In this document: positions 12,630 through 26,432 of the stretch, one piece after another
Position numbering within the stretch: the first letter of the stretch is position 1
Layout: the number at the start of each line of letters is the position of its first letter
Assembly (NCBI RefSeq): GCF_025698545.1
Contig: NC_068575.1
Span: 49,113,980-49,177,979 of the forward strand
Origin: Gossypium raimondii
Taxonomy: Eukaryota; Streptophyta; Magnoliopsida; Malvales; Malvaceae
Length of the DNA: 64,000 nt
Direction: 5' to 3'
Translations under genes and position numbers: made by a program
Notes under the pieces: generated by a model
Told to the model about the DNA's origin: nothing
What the model saw: the letters and a program-made list of their open reading frames with translations, nothing else
Database searches by the model: none

Positions 12630-13253
12630 TGTCACGGGGCTAGAGTTTTCTCTTGCGATCCGTGCGGCCTTAGGCGATCCGTTCGTCCAAACTCGCTTAA
12701 GTCGGCCTTAACTCAAGTGACGATTCCTTAAGAACTCCTCCAAGGCACCAAATTGAAGAGCGAAAGCGATTTATGCCAAAAGAAGCTAAACAAAAGAACA
12801 ACAGAAAGAGCGCTCACAAAGTGTTTGAGTAAATGCTCTCAATTCTCTTATTCACAAAGAATGATGAAACAATGAATGGAGTCAGTACAATTGAGGGGGA
12901 GACTCTCTATTTATAGTTGAGCTCCCCCAAAATCGACGGTCAAGATATATTTACATCGACGGACGAGATTAACCATATCCCTTTATTTTAGGGATTTACA
13001 AGATATGCCATATCAAATCTAATCTAATATTTACAAGATATGACTCCTTCTATCTTCTAAGATTAGTTACCATATCAGCCTAAGTTGCCATGTCTTCATT
13101 ATTAGGCCAACCAGGCTTCAATCTGACAGGCTTCTCTAATAGCTCTTTGAATCGGGCCAGTTCTCGTGGGCCAAAGATCCCCATTTGAGCAATAGACCTC
13201 CATTGGATGCATTTGGTGCGATGGTCATGAGCTTTGAACCACGACTCGTGACA
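12630..13253 (-). repeat. 5' LTR of the gag-only element
   Basis: It matches 7940-8544. It carries an extra GTGCGGCCTTAGGCGATCC segment that looks like a small internal duplication of the GCGATCC region. The tRNA-Met primer-binding site starts two bases from its inner edge. Confidence 0.85.
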
Positions 13254-16200
13254 CTAGTACATGCTAAAACATAAAGAAAAAACAACACTCTTACCAAACG
13301 TAGCATTAATGTGAATTTTAACCTCTGATTTGGTAACTAGATAAGGCACATACGTTTTCAAAACCATCCATACTATTTTCAAAACTAAATAAATGTTGGC
13401 CGTATTTCTATTAAAAAATAAGTTATCATAAACTTAAATTTATATAAACTTCTATGCTAATAATTTATTTTATATAAATTTTAACACATTTGAAAATGTG
13501 GTTTTTATGTTATTTTGCAATGATATTATATTTTCTTTTTACTGATTTTCATGTTTATATCTCTTAAAATTTATATGTAATGTTTATAATGTTAAAAATT
13601 CATCTTATGCAGAACTTAATATATGAATGTCTTGTCAATGATATATTTCATATTGTGACATTTTAGAAAGTTTGTCACGATGGTACAAATTAGAGGAATA
13701 TGGGCCTCAATTTTATCTCATATTTACATCATTTTTCGTAGCGTTTTATTTCATAAAAAAATGTGTTCACATTATTTTTATGTGTATGAGAAGTATTATA
13801 AACACAAATAAAATTTTACACGTTAATGTTTTGTTTTATATAAATCTTATTTACATCGTGCGCATGTTATTAATCTTTGTTTCTCAAATTATTACATAAT
13901 TTAATATAGTAATCCAAATTTTAACTTTTTTAAATTATTCATTATAAAATTAAACCACCACATCCGTAGGAAATAAAGTTGAAGTAAGAGGGCACTTGGC
14001 GGCCTATAACCTAAAAAGGAGGAACTTTAAGGTATGGAATGGTGTCTGTAATTTTCTTTAAGAAAACCATAACAACCACACTCAAATATTTTTGACCAAT
14101 GGAAAAGACACCCCACTCCCTTCATTTGCTTTCTACAAATGTCCTTTTCAACAAAGTGAAGCCAAAGCAATAATTATAATAATAGTACACTGTTTATTTG
14201 TAAAAGAAAAAAAAATACCTTAGTTCAATTGTGAAAAGTACATAGGTTAAGTTTTTTTAAATAAAAGATATAGTATTATTTTGATAATTTGATATAAAAT
14301 TGAATATTTACTTAAAATGCAAAATTGAAAAATAAAAAGGAATATTTAGTTAGGGCAAAGCAAGTCAAAATTTTTAAGCCATGGCATCAATGTGATTTTG
14401 GGGGGAGAGAAACAAGTGGCAAAAGAAAGGGGGAATGAGTGTAGAGAAATTTGTTTGGAAAAAGATTAAGGGAGTGGAGAACAGATGCAAGTTCAATTGT
14501 CATAAAAACGGAGATGTAAATAAATTATAATAAACATAAATATGCATGTTTATACAAATAAAAAAAAAAAGTAAAAAAGATCAGGGCAGCACAAATAGTT
14601 AACTATTTATTCAGATAAGGCATTTGTCTGTAATTGAGTGATGAGCAAGTTGATGCACACAGAAAAGACAGGTTAGATTTAACCCCACAAAAAGTGCTTC
14701 ACTTTTTTCTTTTCCATTTTTTTATAAAAACCCAAATACCAAACCTGCCCTTCCCTCTCAATGATTAATGATTTTATTAATATAATATAACGTTCTAATG
14801 TTATACCTACAAAATTCCACATGTCCCACAGATTTCCCCTTCCTAAATTTTTCCATATTCCCCCAACAATTAGTGTCCAATTTTTCATCAGTACCCAACC
14901 TGAAAATAAAACCCTTTCTTTTCTTTTCCCTTTTCCTGAAGAATCTGAAGTTGGGTCTGCTTTTGATTCAAGCTAGTTAACAAGAATCTGACTGGAACCG
15001 ACTTTTGGTTTAGGGATAAGACATCTTGTCCTGAAATTTAATAACCTTTTTCAATTTAATTTTAAAATCTTATATTTTTTAAATTTTATTTTAAATTTAA
15101 ATTATGTTAAAATTTGATCATATAATACTCTAAAATTATACCACCTTATCATTTAAGAATTAATTTTTTAAAAATTTTAAAATACCTTAAAATATATATT
15201 TTTAAAATCAAATGATGATATCACACAAATTCTATGTCATGTTATGTAACCTAACAAAATCTAAGTTCAAATATCAAATTAAAAAAATATCAAATTCTAA
15301 GACTAACGTGTAGCAAAAAAAAAAAAACTTGAAGATAAAATCAGAAAACTTCATCAAATTCAAAGATTAAATATAACCTTATTTCTTAAGGGATAAATCC
15401 CCCCTATATGTTTAATAGCACCAACCAACTCACCAAGTACTCTCGGCTCCAGTAAATCCCAATGTACTTTTTTCAAGATTCCAATATGAAATTATAAAAT
15501 AAAATGAAGAGCGAGAGATTAAGCCAAAGGAGAATTACACAAAATGGATTACAAAAATATGGGATTTGTCAATATGATGTTTCAGCATAAAGTGAAGTTT
15601 GATTCCCAAAAATAAGTGTGTGAAAGAAACAGCTTATCCTCCTCATCAAACCTAAGACACGTCAGAAAAATCCATTTTTTGGATAGATTTTCTTTCTCCC
15701 TTTTTTATTTTTGAAAGAAAACTGTGTTTAAATACAGATTCCCGTTTATAAAATTTAGAACCTAGAAACCTGGACTGCTAAATCAATGTAACCTCTACAC
15801 GCGGCAATTAGAAAAATATACACCTCTATAACTGCAGGACAAATCTGTATACACTATACAATTGAACGAGCATCCGAAGCTAAATTCACAATTTCAGACA
15901 TTTTTGACCTCTGAAAAAACACATTCGATATCCTACAATGGCTTAAGTGGTCCAAAACAGCACGACATTATAAATCAGGTGGTCCTAGAATTTACGATTT
16001 CAAACAACAATGATGTACACACTTCAACAACTAAAATTTAATTCTCAGGGGACTTTTCTTTTTCAAAGGAAAGATAAGCTAACCTCGTTAGCAGGGCAGG
16101 GCTCTCATTTCTAGTGTAAAAAATACACTGTCCAAACTATACAAAATGCCGCACTTCGGTCCACAATGCCGGGATTGAACATCATGATTTATTTCTCAAA

Positions 16201-16612
16201 TGTTAACAAGTTGATTCCTTCACTAGGATTAGGTCTTGGGTATCTGTACTTTGTCAGTCCTCAAATCATTAATACTACCACTTGGAATGAACAAAAAACA
16301 AGGAGAAAAAATAGGGAAAAAGATAAAAGAGATTAGCCTGCTAAAAGAGTTCATTTTACTTCAAACTCATCGGGTTCAGCTAAACAGGCTACTTTAAGGT
16401 GCCCCAGGACAAAGATTTACACAACCACAAAAAATTGTTCCACAAATTTGAGAAAGAAATGTAATCATGACTTACTAAGGATGTCAGGGCAAGTTGTAAC
16501 ATGCAGAATACAATTTACAGAGAAACTTCATGCTCACACAAGCAAATATTGAAAGGACTCCAACAAATTGTTGATGTCCCTCCTGTCTTCTTTAAGATGC
16601 TAGAAACCCTCA
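13254..16612. other. Intergenic AT-rich DNA and KNL1 3' UTR
   Basis: No convincing coding sequence. The part closest to 16612 should hold the 3' UTR of the minus-strand KNL1-like gene. The rest is AT-rich, with homopolymer runs and no recognisable element boundaries. Confidence 0.45.
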
Positions 16613-19600
16613 TCACCTGCCTGAAGATTGAATCACCTGGGAAACACACCTACAGATCCTTATAATCCTCGAATATCCAGATCTAAGGTTCCCAACCGCT
16701 GCTTTAATTTCAGCTGAGAGTGCTAGGCTTTCGGTCCCAGTGGCAGAAGTCTGTAACTGATAAGGTAGGATATCTGAAGGATAAACTCCACTGTAAGAAA
16801 CCAAGAAAAAAGAAAGTATAATTAGTTGACAAATTATAACAAAACATATCTGCCTTGATTCTTGTTGATGCATAATGTAATATTTTACAAAGATGAAATA
16901 AGATACAACAATAAGCAATCATCATATGTGCACAAAACCAATATTTGTATATTTAGACAATTACAGCATCTGTTGAACATGTAAAGAATCATTATCTGTC
17001 ACTTATAATACAATCTGTTCCAGAACTGGAAAATTTGATGACCTAAAAGAGCTCAAATATTGATGATACTTTTATAGCAAGACCAATAATATAACATTCA
17101 ATATACGTTAAGCAGTCAATCCAAAGTTAAAAAACTGAACTCGTACAATAAAATTATCTGACTTTTGAACTAAAGTTTTATTGGAAAAAGAAAGACATTA
17201 ATTTGAAGTCTACATTAATTATCGAACCAAACCAATCCATAGAAATTAGTATAAAATCAACATAATAAACAAAGCAATTACAAACTATTTGCAACTTTCG
17301 AAGACCAAAGCTCTGGATACAAATTATACAATAGTTACAAATTAATCCATTCTCATTACGGCATAAATTTCTCAACCACGTGAAAATATCTTACATCCAA
17401 ACCATGTAATTCAGATATAAGACAAAGAATCAGACTCGCAAAATGCTTATCAATAAAAACGTTTAAAGGACAGTTTATGCCAGACTTTACCAGTTCAAAC
17501 ACATGCTGTCAAGAGTCATCATCCAAATCAGGCAATTCAGATATAAGATAATGCATCAGACATTACCGGTTACAAATTAATCCATTCTCAATAGAGCATA
17601 AATTTCTCAACCACATGAAATGATCATACATCCAAACCGGGCAATTCAGAAATAAGATAAAGCATCAGCCTTGCAAAATGCTTATCATTGAAAATATAAC
17701 AAACAATTTATGAAAGACTTTACCAGTTCAAACAAGTCATGTCAAGAGTCATTGTCACCTTTACACCACTGTCAAAATCAATGAAAGCAAACTGCAAATC
17801 CAGCTGCTTAGCTGCAAAGCATAGAGGTGCTATCAAGTTTCAATCTAAATTTCAACAGATATAAGTGCAAAAGTAGTTCACTCAACAGAGATTTTACTTT
17901 GCCAAGCCATGTATGGCTATGCTCAAGCCCTAATACAACACTACTACAAAATTGAAGTAATTGGATGAGATAGAAGCATTAAAACTTTGGATGGTAATTG
18001 CACAAGAGACTCAACCTTGAGTGTGTCCAACTCACTGAAGAAGAAACCTGACCACTATTTGTTTCATGATTGTTATGCCATCCTACCACTAGTAAAAGAA
18101 ACATCTAGGAGTGACGCAGGAGCTTCAAATTAAAAATAAATAAATTTTATTATTTCAGTTTATTTTATTTAAAGGATTAGATATCTTTTTTTGACAGCTA
18201 GGATTATAATTACTTGGGAGTTTAAGTATAGGATTATTAATTAAACTTTATTTGCAAGGAAGAGTAGAAACTTTGTTTCCAAGTAAATCTCCTATATATA
18301 TTCTGTAACAGAATTTACAGCAGCAGACTTCTATTATTATTTCTTTCAATTTAATTAAGAAACCTAGAGGTTTTCTATAACCCTATGGTTTCTAGAGTTC
18401 CATCTTCTTTCCTGTTCATTTGTTCAGCCCTAATTCTTTTTAATTGCTACAGTTTTCTTACCCAATCCACATCAAGGAGCCTAAAATTAATATTTTTTTC
18501 CACTCAATAAAAATTAAAACGAAAAAAAGAAGAAGTCAATAAAACAGTTTCAAGGCAGGACAGAACATGCACAGGCTTAAAAGGCATTATATTTAACAAG
18601 AAAAGTGATCTAGTCATCCATCTCAACTATGGTTTCAAGACGAAAAGAACCAAATAGCCAACAACCACTTCGCCTAATTGCAAGAGGCTTGATTCAAACC
18701 TTAGCAACCTAATGCCCACCCAGAATATAAAAATAATAAAAAGAAAAGGCTAAAATTTTAAATTCTCCAAAGCCATTGACTTAAGGATTTAAACCATGTT
18801 GTTACAAATAACATAATGATGGAAAGAAAGTACCTGATGGAGAATTAAAGCTATTTAGAGTCATATTTCTAATCTCTAACCGTGCTATCCGTACTTCCTC
18901 AACCACATCAAGCAAATTTCTTAAAAGTGAACAGGTTCTCTGCATAATCAGAACAAATAAAATAAAAACAGTTTCAAACATTGCCTTTATCCTGAAACAC
19001 TGAAATTTCTGAGATAACAAAGTGCACCAGGAAAATCTCAAGTTCAACAAGCAAAGTCAGAAAAGATAACTGCAAGAAATTACAGTTCCTTGCTTGAAAC
19101 CTAAAAATATGTACTATTATCTTCATTCTAGTACAACCACGGATCAAGACATAAGCAAGGTGTACTTTTCTGATAGAAGTTAAACTGAAATAAGTTGTTT
19201 TATTGCAGAAGAGAAAAGCAAGGTACAGGTGAAATTATGAGACAAAAGTACTTACTTGTGTTTCCTGTGCCAAACTTTTGGGGCCAACATACTTCTTTGT
19301 CGGTTCATGGTTAAAGACAAAACGAAACGCAAAGCAAGCATCCATGTTTGGGAAGTTCTAATGAACAAATAAAGATAAGTATGAGAAATGAAACAAAGGG
19401 GGGGGGGAATGGCTTCATTTACATGGTTGACTTTGTTACCTTACTGATGTTCATATCATTCAATTTGTTTGCAACAAAAATGCTTGAACCTCGACCAGTA
19501 TTTAACGTGAGACTGCAAATCAGTATAATGTAAGAATAAATGTGAAACATTTCTGACATGTTAGTCTTTGACAGAGAAAAATACAATAACAAAAACCTCT

Positions 19601-22600
19601 GACTGATAAACCCACGGTAGTTGAGAACAATATTGTGATGGCCATTCCTGTTCTGCAAATTGTCAACCTCCCACAACTGAAGAAATAACAAACAAGTCAT
19701 GCCTCTTGTCATATAAATTAATTTCCGTGACTTAAGGAGAAAACAGCGAGAGTTCAACATACTTGAATATCCTGGCGTATAAATCTGCAACAAGTTCTCT
19801 TCTTTAGATGATCATTGACCAATTCAATAGTGCCAGAAGAACTCTGTTCTCCTTTTATCTTGCAGTAAATGTCAAAAGACTTGGTTAAATTTTTTATTTT
19901 CTTTTCCAGAGCTTCAACTTCACGCTTCATTGTGCTAACTTTACCACCGGCTCCCTGTCATGATACAAAGAAACTTAACATAGATCCACAAAGCTAACCA
20001 AATATCCACCACCCACATCTTTTAAACCAATATAAGAGGCACTGTGTTGTTCAACTGTAAAAGACAACATTTTAAGAGAGAGTATGAATCATAATAAATG
20101 AGAATGCTGATTTTGGTATAGTTCATAGAATGCTAATAGAAGCATTCAATGCAACAGATTTAAGAGTTCTTCACATATTCCCTTAGGAATGCTTCAAGCT
20201 AAATGTTAGTAGTATTTTACAATATAGAAAACCAATGCCCTTAAAACATAAAAATATTCTTTTATTTTTTGGAAAAATCACATGACATTTATATACACAC
20301 TTACCGTGCAAATATTGTTACTCAAATTTAAGGCATACAGAATTAATCATAAGAAAAACATAGATATCATACTCCTAAGACATAGAACTTTTAAGAAAAT
20401 GTAAGCCAAAATCTTCCAAGATAATAATTCTAATTTAAGCAAATTCTTATCCACTCAAATGTCTTTGAAAGAAATCAAAATACAATTTTAAAAAGAAAAT
20501 TGAGAGCCATACAAATCCAATCCCGTATGGATTTGATTTAAAAAGGATGAAAACACATGGTAAAATAAAGCAGATGAAGGCCAGCAGAAGCCTTTATAGC
20601 AGCAAAGGGAAAAACAATGAGGGTACCTCAAGGTTGTCCAAGAATGTAACTGAACATGAATTATCGCCAAGTTTAGTGTCCTTTTCAGCAGAAACAGAAT
20701 GATGTTTGGCACAATTTAACTTCAACATTTGAGACTTCCGAACTCCGGTTCTTAGTAACTCTACCTGTTTCTGAAATGAGAAATATATCAAGCAATAGAG
20801 AGTAGGCATTTGAGAGAAGTGAAGAAAAAAACAAACAGAAAGGAAAGCAAATACCAGCAATCTTTCACGCTTCACATGCATCAACTGCATTTTAGCCTTT
20901 CCATAGACTATTCTATAGAGCAATTGTCTTGTTTCAGCTACCCTGCAAGGCCATCATTTCAGCAACTTTACCACTTGTAATGCTAAACCAATTCCAGAAA
21001 CCAATATTAGCCACATTCGTGATACGCCTGTGATAAAAATCACAGAGGGGAACAACCTTTTATGTAGAATATTGCAGGATTCATTGTATGACTGCTAACA
21101 GCAACAAATAAGAGTGGTATCAGCAATATGATAGTGAAGTTTGGTTAGAGTAAAAGGAAGCAATGAGTACCCCTGCAAAAACTAAGTTTCCAATTTTACT
21201 TACTGAGCAAAGCTGGGATTGGATTTCAGAACAAAGCAACTCTAATATATTAACCTTCTGCTGATGAAGCAATTTATCTTCCAACTTGTTTATCTGCACA
21301 TTCAGGTTACTGAGGCCATGCATGTATGTATATAGAAGAGGAAACTTTTACATGGGTATTTAGGTTATGAAAGATGTCATCACAATCTATAACCCATTTA
21401 GAAAACTGTTTAAATGAATGCAGTAAATTTAGAAAAGCAAGATACGTACCATTTTTATATTTAGTTTATCAAAACATGGAGACAGTAGCTGATTTGTATC
21501 TGCTGATAGTTTGAGAGAAATCTGCAATACAAGCTCTATATGTCAATTCAAAAGGAAGGGTAAAAAGAAAAAGTTGCTATTATATCAGCAAACCTAGAAC
21601 TGCAACACATACATCAGTCTGATTCATCAATATCTTGACACCTTCAATCCTTTCATTTTCTATGTTACTTCCATAAGAATATTCTGATGTGTGGTCCATA
21701 TTTTTCTCTCCAACTTTACAAAATTTCAGACCATGCTGCATTTGGATATTATTATCTGAATGTTGCACATCTACACAAGCTACTTCTTCACTAGTCCTTT
21801 TTCTTTTTGAAATGTTCTGGATGTCTTGGACAGGACTAGGGTTAGATCTTCGAAGACAGTCATCAATCCTGTGTACATTTGGACTGCAGTTAAGAGATAC
21901 CACACCTTTTGCAACAGAGAGTTGCATATTGTCACCATGTAATGCATTATGCATTTCTTTCCTGCAGGGGCATAGACTTGGATCTTTTGAAGTGGGACTC
22001 TGAGTTTGCTTCTTTCTAAAGGGGCTCTGAGCAATCATTGCACCAGAGGTTAAATGTCAGCCATAGTATCAATTAAGGGCCAGTATTGACAAAAAAAGAA
22101 GAGAAAGATCTGATTGAAGTTCTGACAGACACCAAGAGAAGATATAGAAAAAGATATAAACCTTTTGAGGCGACCTCTCATTTTTCCTTGCATGTGCATC
22201 TGGGGAAGCATAAACAGAAGCTTGCATCTGTTCCTCGATAAAATGTTCACTGGACTGGGTTCTTTCAACTGCAGTCTGGGTATTTTTCCCTGGGCCTCCT
22301 GACTGCAGCTTCCTGATGGGCCCCTCAGGGAAGTTCATTGAGGTTGAGAAAGTATTCTGCAAATCAAATCCATTACTTTCTCTTTCATCCACCACTTTTA
22401 CTGCAGAAGTGTTTATTAAACAGTCAACAAGCGGTGCACTTGGTGGTGTTCTGTTTTCAGCTTTTGCAGTTAAATTGTTACTGCTAGGAACGGTTTCTAC
22501 CGAGTTGCACTCTTGTCTAGAAATAATGGCAATATTATCCTCATTGTGAAGCTTTAAACTGCCAAACAGACTATCTTTATGCCCCGTTGATGATGACAAC

Positions 22601-25600
22601 TTCTCAGTTAACCTATTCACTAGAGGAGAAACAAGCTTATAAAGTGTATCAGTATCTCTCTTATCTTTGCTTATTTCACGTGCAATATCCTTTGGCGAGG
22701 AATTAAAAGTGGAAGCTACTAGTGCGGCATCTGCGGAATCTACTGGTGTCAACGAATGATTTGTCGCTTTCTTTCCTGAGTGAGTGAACTTAGAAGGTGA
22801 AGTAATTTTAGCCATTATTTCAGTAGATTTGTCATTATATTCATCTTTTGCAAGTCCTGTGGTCTCTCCATCTTGGCTCAAACTACTAACGTTTTTTGGA
22901 GTTCCAAGACCACTGCAATCTTTCTCCCCCTGCTTCAGACCAACACCAGACAACTTCTCCTCTCCATTATTAGTGAAGGCATTTTCCTGTTGGCACTGAA
23001 GATCCTCATTCATTTCCTCCATGATTGTGTTGAATGACAAAGCTCTAGAAGTAAGGGACTCTGATGATCCAAGTTTTGACTTTGGACCTCCATCACTGAA
23101 AGCAGAAGCACAGGAAGAAGGCTCTGGAATTTTTAACTCAGAATTACTTTTCAGAATGGAAGCCACAGTCCCACCTTCATTTATACTTCCCTTGCTCAAA
23201 ACAGAACCTGATTGCTTTGGTGAAGGAGTAACAAATAGCATACGTCTGGGTGAATTAGTAGTATCCAGAAGAATTTGTTGTCTTTTAGCAGATAATGAAT
23301 GTATGGACCCCGCTAATGGAGATCCATGCAGCTGAGGAAAATTTTCGTTCAGCCCATCAATAGTTGGCAGCTGATTTCCATTTTCAAAATGTCTGACCAA
23401 CTCTAACTGAAAAGCTTCACTGCTCCGGTTCACTGGAGTACCATTAGTGATAGCAATGGACTCCAAATTCAACACACGTGTTCCAGACTGAACTTCAGAA
23501 TTCTCATTGTCTCCCTGAAATTGAAACAACTAAAAATTAGAGCAAATCCATGCCTTAGTTCATCCTGAAGAAAATGGAGATAATTACTAAACTAAAATTA
23601 AGTATATAAATGTCATTAACCATCTCCACATGCGGGCATCTACAGAGGAAAAATACGAAATTGTCTCGGTGAAAACTAGAATAGTAACTCTTCTTGAGTT
23701 GACAAGTGCAATATAGTTGCATCTATGACATGTCATCATGATGAAACATGGATTTCTAAAAAGAACAGAACCGCATCCCAGATTTCAAGAAAAAGAAAAT
23801 GACAACTCTGCAGATGTTAGGATCCAAAAGAAGAACAGTATAAATGAAAACTGCTAGAATCCCATGGTGCTACAACAACCCATATTAATCTACTTACTGA
23901 AATTATCAAATTTAGTATTAAAAATAAAACAACCAAAATCCTGAGAAAACAATCCGAAGTACCATTAGATTGATAGGAGAACATACTCTGTTCCCGGATA
24001 TTATCAAATTAAATTATTAAGAACAAATTACCAAAACACAGATAACAGCAATCTAGGCAGAATCAAGTTGATAGAAGAACGCACTTTGTTCAGCTGCTTA
24101 GGAGTTTGATGATCAACAAAATCATCAGCAACTGGACTATCCTTTGAGTTTGACGAGCAGTCACGCAAAATTTTAGCTGCAAGAGTGGTTGTTGTATCAC
24201 TCGTTGCCTCAACCAGTGAGTTATGAGCAATAGAAGTGCCCTTACCCGAAATATCATTATTATTACGGGTGCAGAGCTCTGAATCCCCAAAATGCAAGGG
24301 TTCCGTGCAGTCATTACCATTACCATTACCATGAGATACAGCACTTGTTAATAATTTTGGCCTAACAGAACGAGAAGCAGGGATGGCATTAAATTCACTG
24401 CCTTTAGCCAAGAGTGCTTCTAATGCAGGAGGGAGCCTCCCATAATCATACCGATGCATGCTTTCTCCAACAATACTCATGTCATTGGAACCTCCATTAA
24501 TAGGTACAGCCAATGGAGACTTTAGTTTCCCCACTTTTGTTAACACCATAGAACTTTCCAGATCAGAAGATGTTCTAGCTTGGAAAGGAGTCTTTTCTTC
24601 AGATGGAAGAGGAACTCCCGTTGAAGTATCGAAATCTCCTGATTCTGATCGTGCAATGCTGCGAAAATGCATCGAAAATGTTGTCGAATCCATTGTGATA
24701 TCATGGTTATCATCTGAAGCAGCAGAATCAGATAACCTTCCAGATCGAATAAAGTTTGCAGACACAGGTCCAAAAAAATTATCATCTGCAAACCATGGAA
24801 ACAACCACCATTAACCATTCTATTTATTAGCTTAAATCATTGGGTTTTTCTTATAAATAGAACATAAAGAATTTTCAGTAATAAAATATTACTTAGGCTC
24901 CATTTTATGATGCTTTTGCTACTTGCTTGTTTTTGCTTTTTTGGGTAATTGATACAAAGCAAATGAAAGAAGTAAAAAGCAGCAGCACAATTTATTTAAA
25001 ATGAGGAAACAATTGAAAATGTAATACCGAGTATAACATAATTTGTCCATATAGAAGTAAAATCCTGCACTTTGTCATCTAAAGCAATTGCATATTTTCT
25101 CATAATCTTTCAAAACTTTTCTTTGCTTTTGTACTGAAACACACTTTTTGCTCCTTCACTTAGGCAAACAGCATAAGCACCAACGAAATTCATAGAATTT
25201 GCTAAAAAGAAAATTCACAATTCATATCTACTAAAAGATGGACAAAACATTAAAACATAACTCACCTTCAAACATAATTGCTGTATCTAAAAGCAAAATG
25301 GAGCATTTCACTATTCACCAAAAACTATTAACTTCTACCTACTAAAGACATATAACCATGTGATTTAATATCGAAGTCACAATTTATGCATTTTGCTTTC
25401 CATACCATTCCTGAAAACTCTAAATTTTGTTAAACAAAAAAATGCTTACAAAAATCAACAATGCAGCCCAAACTAACCATCATTGGAGGTAGCAGATCCA
25501 ACTGTGCTACTTCCACCAGGAGATGGCGTGTCTATCGGCCTCAAGAACAACTTTCCGGCACTCATAACGTCGTCGTTGTCATCCTCGTCGTCGCCACCAC

Positions 25601-25847
25601 TGGTGGAGTCATCACTATCCACCAAATCCCTAAAGAGCTCAGTTACTTCCTTTTCCGTTTCAGAGGCCTGCTTCGGAGTAGAGTCTGGCGGGGTCTCGTA
25701 CTCATCATCGCGCTTGAAGATGTGGATTGAGGTGATCTCTCGGTCGGCGAAGCTAACGCGCCGCGACCGTTTCTCCCTGAGCGCGATGCTTCCTTTGTCC
25801 GTTCCCTGCGTATCGCGTGGTGGTTCGTCGGGGAATTTGGAGGCCAT
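16613..25847 (-). CDS. KNL1: KNL1/Spc105-like kinetochore scaffold protein
   Basis: I model 15 coding exons: 25847-25478, 24785-24085, 23514-22162, 22026-21613, 21521-21450, 21293-21200, 20937-20855, 20770-20627, 19954-19763, 19676-19597, 19512-19440, 19357-19256, 18939-18834, 17811-17724 and 16790-16613 (TGA). They total 1,349 codons. Residues 30-33 are RVSF, the protein phosphatase 1 docking motif of KNL1 proteins. Residues 155-164 read MDSTTFSMHF, a plant MELT-type motif, the kind of site that recruits BUB checkpoint proteins after MPS1 phosphorylation. A long Ser/Asn-rich disordered middle follows. From about residue 947 a helical coiled-coil region and C-terminal globular part match the expected Spc7/KNL1 layout (MIS12 and NDC80 linkage at the outer kinetochore). 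All junctions are GT-AG; only exon 6/7 needs a choice of donor. The assignment rests on motif order and architecture. Confidence 0.8.
17330..17745 (-). repeat. Tandem duplication spanning the exon 14 donor of KNL1
   Basis: Two direct copies, offset by about 240 bp, share ACAAATTAATCCATTCTCA, TAAATTTCTCAACCAC, CATCCAAACC and GCAAAATGCTTATCA. Each ends with GACTTTACCAGTTCAAACA and TGTCAAGAGTCAT. The right copy ends inside the real exon 14; the left copy (near 17486-17520) is a diverged duplicate of the exon's 3' end and its donor, lying within the intron. Confidence 0.7.
18112..18474. mobile_element. Solo LTR inside a KNL1 intron
   Basis: A 363-bp block begins TGACGCAGGAGC and ends ATCCACATCA, flanked on both sides by AGGAG (18107-18111 and 18475-18479), a perfect 5-bp target duplication. 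It contains a TATATATA-type box (about 18293) and looks like an LTR, with no internal element sequence. It sits between exons 13 and 14 of the KNL1-like gene. Confidence 0.75.
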
Positions 25848-26100
25848 TCTTGCTAAGAAGCGAGAGGGGAGATTGGGAATTAGGGTTCAGAAATTTAAGT
25901 GCATTTTGGTTTTCTGGTGTTTCAGTGGCTTTGTGCGGCAAATGTCGCGTTGGAAATGGGACTTTTGAATTTACATTTTGCAGGCAGCTCATTCTTTATT
26001 TTTCGTACATAATTTTTTTTTGTTCTTTTTTGAAGCATTCCTACATAAACTTTTTAAGTTCTAAAACATTAAGATAAAAATAATAAAATAAAGCAATATT
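25848..26100 (-). promoter_or_regulatory. KNL1 upstream region
   Basis: Sequence directly upstream of the KNL1 start codon, expected to hold its 5' UTR and core promoter. No distinct TATA box or other motif stands out. Confidence 0.3.
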
Positions 26101-26432
26101 AAAAATTAGGCTTAAATGTTAAAAAAATTACTTTGGTAAAAATAAGGGAAAAATATATTAGCAGTTACTAAATTTTTATTAAAATAACATTTCAGTTACT
26201 AAATTTTCAAAAGTGATAAATCAGTTACTAATATTTATGAAAAGTGACAAATTAGTCACCTAAACTCATTTTATGCTACAAACGTAACGTACACCTGATG
26301 TGACCCGTTAGGGTGCCATGTTGGACATGATCGGATGTCCGTATCAAATCCTTTTATCAATTTATAAGGATTACTAGTTAAATAGAAGAACTCTAGTCGA
26401 AAGAAGAAGAATAAGAAATTGAGATACCCATT

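Larger units (their letters stand above)
7940..13253 (-). mobile_element. Gag-only LTR retrotransposon (TR-GAG-like) with nested LTR
   Basis: Two long direct repeats (7940-8544 and 12630-13253), both beginning TGTCACG and ending GTGACA, bound a minus-strand element. Next to the right LTR is a primer-binding site complementary to initiator tRNA-Met (12616-12627); next to the left LTR is a purine tract (minus strand, 8558-8545). Once the nested LTR is discounted, the internal region is only about 2 kb and encodes gag with zinc knuckles, with no protease, reverse transcriptase or integrase. The element is therefore non-autonomous and would depend on a relative's enzymes. The flanks (GCTAC left, CTAGT right) show no clean target duplication, so it is old or rearranged. 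Confidence 0.8.

Noticed and set aside
13672..13899. 75-codon + strand ORF
   Set aside because: AT-rich, hydrophobic by composition, with no domain or gene context.
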